The position numbers and the translations under genes are program-made. Below the pieces are notes generated by a model that saw only the letters and a program-made list of their open reading frames with translations, did no database searches and was not told the DNA's origin. Below are positions 1 through 9,203 of a stretch of DNA of 11,700 nucleotides, piece after piece (within the stretch, counting starts at the first letter, position 1; each line of letters begins with the position of its first letter). Source of the stretch: JBDSSS01 sp039928615 (GTDB lineage Bacteria; Actinomycetota; Actinomycetes; Actinomycetales; Dermatophilaceae); contig JBDSSS010000166.1 in assembly GCA_039928615.1 (NCBI GenBank), positions 1-11,700 on the forward strand, given 5' to 3'.

Positions 1-1924
1 CGAGACGCAGGTGCCGCACGACGACGAGGCCACCTACGAGCTGATCCGCACGACCCGGACCCTCGGCTGCTTCCAGATCGAGAGCCCGGGCCAGCGCGAG
101 CTGATCGGCAAGTTCGGCCCACAGACCTTCGAGGACCTCATCATCGACATCTCCCTGTTCCGCCCGGGCCCGGTCAAGTCCGACATGATCGTGCCGTTCC
201 TCAACGCCCGGCAGGGCTGGAAGGACCCCGCCTACCTCCACCCCACCCTCGTGCCCGCCCTGCGCGAGACCGAGGGGGTGGTGGTCTTCCACGAGCAGGT
301 GCTCAAGATCGTCGCGGAGACGACCGGGGTCACCCTCGCGCAGGCCGACGAGGTGCGCCGGGCCCTCGGCACCCCCGACGGGCAGCTGCGCATCGAGCAG
401 TGGTGGCGACCGGCCGCCCTGGCCCGGGGGTACGCCACGGCCGACGTCGACCGGATCTGGGCCGTCCTCAAGGCCTTCGCCTCCTTCGGCTTCTGCAAGG
501 CGCACGCGGCGGCGTTCGCCCTGCCGACCTACCAGTCCGCGTGGCTGAAGACCCACCACGGGGCGGCCTTCCTCGCGGGGGTGCTCACGCACGACCCGGG
601 CATGTACCCCAAGCGCCTCATCCTCGATGACGCCCGCTCGTTCGGGATCGCCGTCCTCGGTCTCGACGTCAACGTCTCGACCGGCGCCTACCGCTTCGAG
701 CGCACCGACGACGGCGGGCCGGCCATCCGCCTCTCGCTCGCCGACGTCCACGGGATCAGCGACGCCGAGGTCTCCCGGATCGTCACCGGCCAGCCCTACG
801 CCAGCCTCGCCGACTTCTGGCAGCGCGCCCAGGTCTCCCGCCCGGTCGGGGAGCGGCTCGTCCTCGCCGGTGGTTTCGACGCGCTCCACGACATCGACGC
901 GGGCGGCCCGACGCGGGCGGGGGAGGGTGCGGTCCGCCAGGCCCGCACCGGCCTCGGTCGGCGCGGCCGGGTCACCCGCCGCGACCTGCTGCTCCACGTC
1001 GCCGAGCTCGACCGGTGGTCGGCTTCGCAGCGCCGCTCCTCGCGGCGGGTCTCCGCGGCGAGCCGCCGCGGGCGGGTCACGTCCGTGTCCGTGACGGGTG
1101 ACGTCCGCTCCCTCGCCGCGGCCCAGGGGCAGGGCCCGGCGGCGGTGCCCGACCACCGGAGCACCCAGCTGACCCTCGACCTCGGCGATGCCCCCCACCT
1201 CACTGCGACGAGCGGGCTGCCGGAGATGACCGGACCGGAGCGGGTCCGCGCCGAGCTCGAGGTGCTCGGTCTCGACGCGAGCGGTCACGTCGTCGACTTC
1301 TACGCCCCGATGCTCGACGCGCTCGGGGTGACCCGGGGTCGGGACCTGCTCGCAGGCCGCAACGGCCGGGAGGTGTGGGTCGCCGGGGTCAAGGTGGCCA
1401 CCCAGACGCCCCCGATCCGCTCCGGGCGTCGGGTCGTCTTCCTCACCCTCGACGACGCGACGGGCCCGATCGATCTCACCTTCTTCGAGGACGTCCAGGG
1501 TCCGTATGCCGTGACCGTCTTCCACTCGTGGCTGCTGCTCTGCCGTGGCGTCGTGCGCCGCACCGGTCCGCGCGGCATCTCGATCCGGGCCACCGGGGCG
1601 TGGGAGCTCGGCGCCCTGCAGGAGGCCTGGACCTCGGGTGGGATCGCCGGGGTCCACGAGGCGCTCGAGGCGGCGGACGCGACGGCCCGGGAGCGGGCCG
1701 CCGCCGTCGCCGGCGAGGCCCCCCTCGGGGTGGGGGAGTCGCCCGAGGGACGCCGGGTCCTCGTCCACGCCTCCGGCTTCCGGCAGTCGCCGTATGCCGA
1801 CGTGCGCCCCGCCGGGGTGGACGTCCAGGGCACCCGGGGGTCGGGATCGCTCGTCCCCGACCCTGCCCCGTCGGGCCCGCCACGCAAGCTGTGGCACGCG
1901 AGCCCGGGAAGCTCGGGGCACTAG
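1..1924 (+). CDS. dnaE2: Error-prone DNA polymerase III alpha-type subunit DnaE2 (ImuC), 5'-truncated by window
   Basis: This is the C-terminal part of a C-family DNA polymerase that copies past lesions, in mycobacteria together with ImuA' and ImuB. The reading frame is open from base 2, so the PHP and catalytic palm regions lie upstream; the GTG at 11 is internal, not a start. In residues counted from that GTG, the fingers region opens with TLGCFQIESPGQRELI and SLFRPGP (about 17-55). The block FGFCKAHAAAFALPTYQSAW (about 160-178) and the phrase LTHDPGMYPKRL (about 191-202) are typical of DnaE2 rather than replicative DnaE1. A helix-hairpin-helix-like part follows (about 245-293), then an Arg/Ser-rich linker (about 310-385), QLTLDLGD at 386-393 (a possible sliding-clamp contact) and an OB-fold (about 450-530). 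It ends with TAG at 1922-1924, 78 bp before the methyltransferase. No LexA-type box is visible in the window near it. DnaE1 is a less likely alternative. Confidence 0.93.
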   Translation, partial: ETQVPHDDEATYELIRTTRTLGCFQIESPGQRELIGKFGPQTFEDLIIDISLFRPGPVKSDMIVPFLNARQGWKDPAYLHPTLVPALRETEGVVVFHEQVLKIVAETTGVTLAQADEVRRALGTPDGQLRIEQWWRPAALARGYATADVDRIWAVLKAFASFGFCKAHAAAFALPTYQSAWLKTHHGAAFLAGVLTHDPGMYPKRLILDDARSFGIAVLGLDVNVSTGAYRFERTDDGGPAIRLSLADVHGISDAEVSRIVTGQPYASLADFWQRAQVSRPVGERLVLAGGFDALHDIDAGGPTRAGEGAVRQARTGLGRRGRVTRRDLLLHVAELDRWSASQRRSSRRVSAASRRGRVTSVSVTGDVRSLAAAQGQGPAAVPDHRSTQLTLDLGDAPHLTATSGLPEMTGPERVRAELEVLGLDASGHVVDFYAPMLDALGVTRGRDLLAGRNGREVWVAGVKVATQTPPIRSGRRVVFLTLDDATGPIDLTFFEDVQGPYAVTVFHSWLLLCRGVVRRTGPRGISIRATGAWELGALQEAWTSGGIAGVHEALEAADATARERAAAVAGEAPLGVGESPEGRRVLVHASGFRQSPYADVRPAGVDVQGTRGSGSLVPDPAPSGPPRKLWHASPGSSGH

Positions 1925-1927
1925 GGT
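1922..1927 (+). promoter_or_regulatory. Possible -10 element for the methyltransferase/dinB genes
   Basis: TAGGGT fits the actinobacterial TAnnnT -10 pattern and overlaps the TAG stop codon of dnaE2. No good -35 hexamer is present 16-18 bp upstream. If used, transcription would start near 1934, about 70 bases ahead of the methyltransferase GTG. Read-through from dnaE2 is equally possible. Confidence 0.25.
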
Positions 1928-2002
1928 GAAGCAGACCCAGACCCGCCCCGGAGCCGACGCCGACCGCTCCGCTGGTGCCAGCGCCGACCCCCGGAGGACC
2001 CC

Positions 2003-2770
2003 GTGCCCGACGAGCAGCGACCGATCCGCCGTGCGGCGGGTGTCCGGCCCTCCGCCGTCGTCTCCGCCGTGGTCAGGACTGCCGAGGAGCACGCGGCCGG
2101 CCTCGGCCGCCCGCTCGAGGTGCTCGACCTCGGTGGGGGCACGGGCGGTGTCGCCGTGCCCCTCGCGGAGGCGGGGCACCGGGTCACCGTCGTCGACCCG
2201 AGCCCCGATGCCCTCGCCGCCCTCGCGCGTCGGGCCCGTGAGGCCGGGGTGGCCGACCGCGTCCTCGCCGTCCAGGGCGACGCCGACGACCTCGGCCGGG
2301 CGCTCGCCGGCCGGGAGATCGACCTCGCCTGCTGTCACGGCACGCTCGAGTTCGTCGACGACCCCGAAGCCACCCTGCGCGCGCTCGCCACGACCCTCGC
2401 CCCGGGCGGCGTCCTGTCCCTGCTCGTGTCCGGTCGCCTGGCCGTCGTGTTCGCCAAGGCGATCGCCGGCGAGTTCGGTCAGGCCCGGGCCGTCCTCACC
2501 GACCCGTCCGGCCGGTGGGGCGGCGCGGACCCCCTGCCGCGACGCTTCGACCTCGCGGAGCTCGAGGACCTGCTCTCCCGGACCGGGTTCGACACCCTGC
2601 AGTCGCGCGGCACCAACATCCTCGGTCACCTCGTGCCGGCCTCCCACCTCGACTCCGAGGCGGACCGGGCCGCCGTGGCCGAGCTCGAGGAGCTGCTCGT
2701 CGCCGCCCCGGGCCGTGAGCTGCTGCGGATGCTCGGCAGCGGTCTGCACGTGGTCGCCCGTCGCGGCTGA
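2003..2770 (+). CDS. Class I SAM-dependent methyltransferase (SmtA/CmoM-like)
   Basis: A 255-residue soluble methyltransferase with a Rossmann fold. The SAM-binding glycine loop is VLDLGGGTGG (40-49), the ribose-binding acid is D65 in VTVVDPS, and QGDADDL (91-97) is the adenine-side motif. The stretch CCHGTLEFVDDPEATLRAL and the following APGGVLSLLVSGRLA give the post-motif order seen in the SmtA/CmoM group, whose E. coli member modifies tRNA wobble uridine. That resemblance is from memory of the family, so the substrate here is unknown; small molecule, tRNA and protein are all possible. The GTG start is chosen because GGAGG lies at 1993-1997, five bases upstream. The gene sits between two translesion polymerase genes, dnaE2 (78 bp upstream) and dinB (75 bp downstream). 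It contains no tyrosine and no membrane segment. Confidence 0.9.
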   Translation: MPDEQRPIRRAAGVRPSAVVSAVVRTAEEHAAGLGRPLEVLDLGGGTGGVAVPLAEAGHRVTVVDPSPDALAALARRAREAGVADRVLAVQGDADDLGRALAGREIDLACCHGTLEFVDDPEATLRALATTLAPGGVLSLLVSGRLAVVFAKAIAGEFGQARAVLTDPSGRWGGADPLPRRFDLAELEDLLSRTGFDTLQSRGTNILGHLVPASHLDSEADRAAVAELEELLVAAPGRELLRMLGSGLHVVARRG

Positions 2771-2800
2771 GGTCCGGCCTCCGGTGCGGACGACGGACAC

Positions 2801-2831
2801 CACGGTCAAGGACACGGTCGCGAGCACGGTC
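2801..2831 (+). repeat. Three CACGGTC direct repeats at exact 12-bp spacing ahead of dinB
   Basis: The heptamer CACGGTC occurs at 2801-2807, 2813-2819 and 2825-2831. The last copy abuts the purine-rich ribosome binding site of dinB (2832-2840). The 75-bp gap has no other recognisable element: no LexA palindrome and no convincing promoter. The repeats could be a protein-binding array, part of the mRNA leader, or chance in GC-rich DNA. Confidence 0.6.
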
Positions 2832-2845
2832 AGGAGGAGGTCACG

Positions 2846-4105
<1,260 letters not shown>

Positions 4106-4179
4106 AGGGAAACACCCCGCTTCGGCCCGATCGGTCTACGATCTGGGAAGAACGACACGACCGCACAGGGAGGTGCCGA

Positions 4180-4611
4180 GTGGCACTCTCGGAACATGAG
4201 GAAGCACTGCTCCAGCAGATGGAGGAGGCCCTCTACGCCGAAGATCCGCGCTTCGCATCGCGGATCCGGAAGACGAAGTCCCGCGCGGGCGCCCGCGGGC
4301 GCATGGTGGTCGGCGCTGTCGCCGGTGTCGCCGGGCTCGCGCTCGTCGTCCTGTCGGCCATGATCTCGATGCTGTGGATCGGCGCCGTCGGCTTTGCCGT
4401 CATGGTGGCCGGAATCGTCTACGCGATCACACCGTCGAAGACCACGCTCGCAGCGGTGGGCGACGACGGCAGCCTCGGCAGGCCGACGGCGACCGCCGGA
4501 GGACGCGGTCGTGGCGGCCGCACCGTCAAGGGGAGCGCGGCAGCCAAGAGCGGCACGTTCATGGAGCGCATCGAGCAGCGGTGGGAGCGGCGCAAGCGCG
4601 ACCAGTGGTGA
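4180..4611 (+). CDS. DUF3040 family small membrane protein
   Basis: A 143-residue protein with the DUF3040 layout. It has a charged cytoplasmic N-terminus beginning (M)ALSEHEEALLQQMEEALYAEDPRFAS, two hydrophobic helices (about 48-66 and 69-86) and a basic Gly/Arg-rich tail ending ERIEQRWERRKRDQW. The function of the family is unknown. It is an actinobacterial protein often encoded beside the division cluster gene mraZ, as with Rv2169c in M. tuberculosis. The frame is open further upstream, from 3979, but GTG at 4180 is chosen because GGGAGG at 4168-4173 lies six bases before it and family homology starts at ALSEHE. Here the downstream neighbour is a convergent DUF456 gene 15 bp away, not mraZ. 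Family assignment is confident; any role in the envelope or division is inference. Confidence 0.93.
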   Translation: MALSEHEEALLQQMEEALYAEDPRFASRIRKTKSRAGARGRMVVGAVAGVAGLALVVLSAMISMLWIGAVGFAVMVAGIVYAITPSKTTLAAVGDDGSLGRPTATAGGRGRGGRTVKGSAAAKSGTFMERIEQRWERRKRDQW

Positions 4612-4626
4612 CGCACGCCTCGGGGT

Positions 4627-5112
4627 TCAGCCGCGGACGAGCACGCCGACGACCCACGTGGTCAGGATGGCGAGCGCCGTCCCCAGCTCGATCCCGAGGT
4701 TGAGCACGACCGCGCGCAGCGCCTGCGTCGTCGCGCGCCAGGCCGAGGCGTGGTCGCGGTGGGTGACTCGCTCGATGAGGTAGATCGCCCCGATGAAGCC
4801 GATCGGAGCCCCGACCACGGGGATGACGAAGAACCCCAGGACCCCGACGGCAAGGGCCACTGCAATGACCGGGGTGGCGACGCCGGCGGCGCGCAGCCGG
4901 CGTCCGGGCAGCACGTACTGCGCGACCAGCCCAGCGGCATACAGCAGCGTCGCCACCGCGAAGACGACCCAGCCCGCCGTGTCGTGCATCTCGTAGGCAT
5001 ACAGCAGCGTCCCCGCCCACACGAGCAGTAGCCCGGGAAGAACGGGGACGACGATGCCGATGGTGCCCACGACCATCATGAGCAGGACGACGAGGTTGCT
5101 GCCGGTGATCAC
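4627..5112 (-). CDS. DUF456 family integral membrane protein
   Basis: A 161-residue, almost entirely hydrophobic protein of the DUF456 family, function unknown. Four to five membrane segments are visible: near residues 6-37 (VLLMMVVGTIGIVVPVLPG, then LLLVWAGTLLYAY), 46-66, 78-108 (a long stretch broken by PVVGAP) and 136-158. The PGLLLVWAG turn and the glycine-rich GAPIGFIGAIYLIE segment are the family hallmarks. The start is GTG at 5112-5110; the ribosome site is weak (a GGTGGG stretch about 10 bases upstream). The gene lies 31 bp after the DUF7455 gene on the same strand and is probably co-transcribed with it. Its stop is only 15 bp from the stop of the convergent DUF3040 gene. It contains a 16-bp direct repeat (4936-4951 and 4996-5011) encoding TLLYA twice. 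Confidence 0.92.
   Translation of the reverse strand: MITGSNLVVLLMMVVGTIGIVVPVLPGLLLVWAGTLLYAYEMHDTAGWVVFAVATLLYAAGLVAQYVLPGRRLRAAGVATPVIAVALAVGVLGFFVIPVVGAPIGFIGAIYLIERVTHRDHASAWRATTQALRAVVLNLGIELGTALAILTTWVVGVLVRG
4936..5011 (-). repeat. Exact 16-bp direct repeat, 60 bp apart, within the DUF456 gene
   Basis: GGCATACAGCAGCGTC on the plus strand occurs at 4936-4951 and 4996-5011, exactly 20 codons apart. It encodes TLLYA in both places, in two successive membrane-associated segments. Identical synonymous codons at both sites are more than the peptide requires. It could reflect a small internal duplication, codon preference, or chance. Confidence 0.75.
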
Positions 5113-5143
5113 CAGCGGGTGCCCACCGGAGCCGCGCGGAGGC

Positions 5144-5359
5144 TCAGCGCTCCTCGGCGGCGGGGGTCGGGGTCAGACGGTCGGTCTCGTCGACGATGTC
5201 GACGGCCTTGTCCATCAGCGCCGGCAGGTGCTCGCGTCCGTGGTGTGCACAGAAGAGGAGCTCGCCGCCGGACTCGAGGCGGGCGCGGATGTAGGCCTGT
5301 GCCCCACATCGGTCGCAGCGGTCAGCCGCGGTCATCTCGGGTGCCAGTGTTGTCGTCAT
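5144..5359 (-). CDS. DUF7455 family small zinc-ribbon protein
   Basis: A 71-residue acidic protein. C15 and C18 (CDRC), C37 and H40 (CAHH) form a probable single zinc site joined by the segment GAQAYIRARLESGGELLF. A helical tail HLPALMDKAVDIVDETDRL and a polar end follow. This matches the actinobacterial DUF7455 family, of unknown function, which I recall near parE and the principal sigma factor gene. The ATG at 5359-5357 is chosen over an in-frame upstream GTG at 5425. It is preceded by a GAAGG ribosome site about eight bases away, and the extra 22 residues would not resemble the family. It is transcribed away from parE and is the first gene of a likely two-gene unit with DUF456. No membrane segment or signal peptide is visible. 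Nucleic-acid or protein binding is a guess from the zinc ribbon alone. Confidence 0.88.
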   Translation of the reverse strand: MTTTLAPEMTAADRCDRCGAQAYIRARLESGGELLFCAHHGREHLPALMDKAVDIVDETDRLTPTPAAEER

Positions 5360-5437
5360 TGTGCTCGCCTTCTTTCCTCCCTCGGGGGTCCCCATGGGGG
5401 TAACCCTGCCATGTACCTGCGACACCCGAGGGAGCCA

Positions 5438-5456
5438 TCCGGGTCAGGAACCCGGA
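5438..5456. repeat. Perfect inverted repeat, candidate operator or hairpin
   Basis: TCCGGGT (5438-5444) and ACCCGGA (5450-5456) are exact reverse complements around the 5-base spacer CAGGA. The site lies about 80 bp upstream of the DUF7455 start and about 280 bp upstream of parE. It has no T-run, so it is not a classical terminator. A repressor or activator site for DUF7455 is the simplest idea, but unproven. Confidence 0.5.
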
Positions 5457-5664
5457 CCTGTGTCGGTCCCATCGTGTCTCGCGGACGTTGCAACAGTGAA
5501 TCACGCGAAATCCTTCCCCGCGTGCAGGCACGGTTCCTCGAATCTCGCTGACGCCCGGATCGTTACCGGCCGTCCAACCTTGCAGGTGACTCATACCCTC
5601 TGTTCGTCGCGCCGTCGGCCCCCGGATTGCCGCGAGCCTCTCCGGGGCCGTCACCGGGCGTGGC

Positions 5665-5670
5665 TAGGCT
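5665..5670 (+). promoter_or_regulatory. Probable -10 element of parE
   Basis: TAGGCT in the context GCGTGGCTAGGCTGCG fits the actinobacterial TAnnnT -10 pattern. No recognisable -35 hexamer lies 16-18 bp upstream. Predicted transcription start is near 5677, giving a leader of about 57 bases. The DNA composition changes sharply just downstream: no T from 5671 to 5724, consistent with the start of a distinct leader. Confidence 0.38.
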
Positions 5671-5733
5671 GCGACCACCCCCACCCAACCCCACCAGCGA
5701 CGACCGCACGACAACCGAAAGCGATGCACCCCC

Positions 5734-7866
5734 GTGGCTTCCGCCCCCCGCAGCACCCCCTCCGGCAACGGCGACTACACCGCCCGCCACCTCCAGGTCC
5801 TCGAGGGCCTCGAGGCGGTGCGCAAGCGCCCCGGCATGTACATCGGCTCGACCGACCAGCGCGGCCTCATGCACTGCCTGTGGGAGATCATCGACAACGC
5901 GGTGGACGAGGCCCTCGCCGGTGTCTGCACCGACATCCTCGTCATCCTGGGGTCCGACGGCTCGATCGAGGTCCGTGACAACGGGCGCGGCATCCCCGTC
6001 GACACCGAGTCGCGCACCGGCCTGTCGGGGGTCGAGGTCGTCTTCACCAAGCTGCACGCCGGTGGCAAGTTCGGCGGCGGGTCGTATGCCGCGACGGGTG
6101 GCCTCCACGGCGTCGGCGCCTCCGTCGTCAACGCGCTCTCGGCCCGGCTCGACGTCGAGGTCGACCGCGCGGGCAAGACCTACGGGATGAGCTTCCGGCG
6201 GGGCGAGCCGGGGCGGTTCACCGACGCCACCGCCGTCCACTCGCCCGAGTCGGACTTCACGCCCTACGAGACGCGCAGCGAGCTCGGCGTCGTCGGCAAG
6301 GCGAAGCGGGGCGTGACGGGGTCGCGGATCCGCTTCTGGCCCGACCGCCAGATCTTCCTCAAGGGCGCCGAGCTCGACTACGTCTCCCTCGCCGCGCGGG
6401 CCCGGCAGACCTCCTTCCTCATCCCCGGGCTGCGGCTCGTGCTGCGCGACGAGCGCGCCGTCCCCGGCACCCCCGGCGAGGCCGGACCGGTCGAGGAGGT
6501 CTTCCAGCACGAGGGAGGCATCGCCGAGTTCGTCGAGTACCTCGCCACCGACCCGGCCATCACCGACGTGTGGCGGCTCGAGGGGTCCGGCTCGTTCACC
6601 GAGACGGTGCCCGTCCTCGACGACCGGGGGCACATGACCCCGACCGAGGTGGAGCGGGAGTGCGAGGTCGACGTGGCGGTGCGGTGGGGCCAGGGGTACG
6701 ACGCTCGGATGCAGTCCTTCGTCAACATCATCGCCACCCCCAAGGGCGGCACCCACGTGACCGGCTTCGAGCAGGCCCTGCTCAAGGTCTTCCGCCGCCA
6801 GCTCGAGGTCAACGCCCGCCGGCTCAAGGTGGGCAGCGACAAACCCGAGAAGGACGACGTGCTCGCCGGGATGACCGCCGTCGTCACGGTGCGCCTCGCC
6901 GAGCCGCAGTTCGAGGGCCAGACCAAGGAGGTGCTCGGCACCAACGCGGTCCGGGCCATCGTGGCCAAGGTCATCGAGAAGGAGCTGACCGAGCGGCTCA
7001 CCTCGACCAAGCGCGGCGACAAGGGGCAGGCGGCCCTGCTGCTCGAAAAGGTCACCTCGGAGATGAAGTCGCGGATCAGCGCGCGACAGCACAAGGAGAC
7101 CCAGCGCCGCAAGAACGCCCTCGAGAGCTCGACCCTGCCGACGAAGCTGCGCGACTGCCGCACGAGCGAGGTCGAGCGGTCCGAGCTGTTCATCGTGGAG
7201 GGCGACTCGGCCATGGGCACGGCCAAGGAGGCTCGCAGCTCCGAGTTCCAGGCGCTGTTGCCGATCCGGGGCAAGATCCTCAACGTCCAGAAGGCCTCGA
7301 TCGCCGACATGCTCAAGAACGCCGAGTGCGCCTCGATCATCCAGGTGATCGGTGCCGGCTCCGGCCGCAGCTTCGACCTCGAAGCCGCGCGCTACGGCAA
7401 GGTCATCATCATGACCGACGCCGACGTCGACGGCGCCCACATCCGGACCCTGCTGCTCACCCTCTTCTTCCGCTACATGCGCCCCCTCGTCGAGGCCGGG
7501 CGCGTGTATGCCGCGATGCCGCCCCTGCACCGGCTCGAGGTCATCGGGGCGGGGTCGCGCAAGAACGAGCTGATCTACACCTACAGCGAGGCCGAGATGC
7601 GCCGGACCCTCGGCAAGCTGGAGAAGTCCGGCAAGCGGATCAAGCAGCCCATGCAGCGCTACAAGGGCCTCGGCGAGATGGACGCCGACCAGTTGGCCGA
7701 CACGACGATGGACCCGCGACACCGCACGCTGCGCAAGGTGACGATGCGCGACCTCGAGGCCTCCGAGCGCACGTTCGAGCTGCTGATGGGCAACGACGTC
7801 GCCCCCCGCAAGGACTTCATCATCGGCTCGGCGGCCGACATCGACCGGGAGCGCATCGACGCCTGA
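5734..7866 (+). CDS. parE: DNA topoisomerase IV subunit B (ParE, type IIA)
   Basis: The 710-residue ATPase and TOPRIM subunit of a type IIA topoisomerase, which works with ParC to relax and decatenate chromosomes. The GHKL ATPase shows the catalytic base E51 and N55 (WEIIDNAVDEA), D82 (VRDNGRGIP) and the lid GGLHGVGASVVNALS (122-136). The transducer lysine is K398 in FEGQTKEVLGT. The TOPRIM acid is E489 in EGDSAMGTAK, and the metal site is D562, D564 and D566 in MTDADVDGAH. The end has QRYKGLGEMDADQLADTTMDP. Length and the EGDSAMGTAK and FQALLPIRGKILNVQKAS wording fit actinobacterial ParE rather than GyrB; gyrB normally sits by recF and dnaN, absent here. GTG at 5734 gives the usual short N-terminus, but its ribosome site is poor (only GAAAG about 12 bases upstream). 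No partner parC follows. The next gene is moxR, 119 bp on. GyrB-type naming (GyrB2) is the alternative. Confidence 0.96.
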   Translation: MASAPRSTPSGNGDYTARHLQVLEGLEAVRKRPGMYIGSTDQRGLMHCLWEIIDNAVDEALAGVCTDILVILGSDGSIEVRDNGRGIPVDTESRTGLSGVEVVFTKLHAGGKFGGGSYAATGGLHGVGASVVNALSARLDVEVDRAGKTYGMSFRRGEPGRFTDATAVHSPESDFTPYETRSELGVVGKAKRGVTGSRIRFWPDRQIFLKGAELDYVSLAARARQTSFLIPGLRLVLRDERAVPGTPGEAGPVEEVFQHEGGIAEFVEYLATDPAITDVWRLEGSGSFTETVPVLDDRGHMTPTEVERECEVDVAVRWGQGYDARMQSFVNIIATPKGGTHVTGFEQALLKVFRRQLEVNARRLKVGSDKPEKDDVLAGMTAVVTVRLAEPQFEGQTKEVLGTNAVRAIVAKVIEKELTERLTSTKRGDKGQAALLLEKVTSEMKSRISARQHKETQRRKNALESSTLPTKLRDCRTSEVERSELFIVEGDSAMGTAKEARSSEFQALLPIRGKILNVQKASIADMLKNAECASIIQVIGAGSGRSFDLEAARYGKVIIMTDADVDGAHIRTLLLTLFFRYMRPLVEAGRVYAAMPPLHRLEVIGAGSRKNELIYTYSEAEMRRTLGKLEKSGKRIKQPMQRYKGLGEMDADQLADTTMDPRHRTLRKVTMRDLEASERTFELLMGNDVAPRKDFIIGSAADIDRERIDA

Positions 7867-7985
7867 GCGGCACGCGCCAGCGCATCGCTGTGGATCGGCT
7901 CCGACGTCCCTCGGCGGTGCGTGCTTACCATGTGGTCCCGGACCCGACCCACGTCGTCCGGTTCGGCATCGAGAGGGGATCGACG
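7867..7985 (+). promoter_or_regulatory. Intergenic region with possible moxR promoter
   Basis: TACCAT at 7926-7931 fits a -10, with predicted start near 7938 and a leader of about 48 bases; the -35 position shows nothing clear. A 5-bp stem with a 3-base loop, CAGCG-CAT-CGCTG at 7878-7890, lies just after the parE stop. It is short and lacks a T-tract, so a terminator is not convincing. The operon probably has its own promoter here. Confidence 0.3.
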
Positions 7986-9185
<1,200 letters not shown>

Positions 9186-9203
9186 CGGGACCGGTCACCC
9201 GCC

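Larger units (their letters stand above)
5360..5733. other. Divergent intergenic region between DUF7455 and parE
   Basis: These 374 bases hold the upstream DNA of both divergent genes. On the minus strand I see no convincing promoter for DUF7455. On the plus strand the best parE candidate is the -10 at 5665-5670. Other structure is the palindrome CCCCATGGGG at 5390-5399, the inverted repeat at 5438-5456 and the T-free stretch at 5671-5724. The part around 5490-5600 is less GC-rich than the genes, as expected for a regulatory region. I see no RNA gene, riboswitch fold or protein-coding frame with family resemblance. Confidence 0.7.

Noticed and set aside
1925..2845. SOS (LexA) boxes near the methyltransferase and dinB
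   Set aside because: I looked for TCGAAC-N4-GTTCGA-like palindromes in both gaps (1925-2002 and 2771-2845) and found none.
5390..5399. CCCCATGGGG palindrome as an operator
   Set aside because: Short, G/C-run palindrome that easily arises by chance; it lies about 30 bp before the DUF7455 start and may just be part of its leader.
5360..5425. N-terminal extension of DUF7455 from GTG at 5425
   Set aside because: The added 22 residues are unlike the family and the ATG at 5359 has an adjacent purine-rich ribosome site.
5724..5978. ATG at 5724 as a start or upstream ORF before parE
   Set aside because: It is out of frame with parE and encodes Arg/Pro-rich low-complexity sequence running into the parE coding region. 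GTG at 5734 gives the conserved ParE N-terminus.
7195..7227. ParE TOPRIM wording EGDSAMGTAK instead of EGDSAGGSAK as an unusual change
   Set aside because: This is the usual form in actinobacterial ParE as I recall it, and all catalytic acids are present.
7878..7890. Hairpin after parE as a terminator
   Set aside because: Only a 5-bp stem with a 3-base loop and no T-run.
6570..7985. Upstream extension of the moxR frame through parE
   Set aside because: The frame is open but the translation is Arg/Pro/Ala-rich noise over parE. A good ribosome site places the start at 7986.
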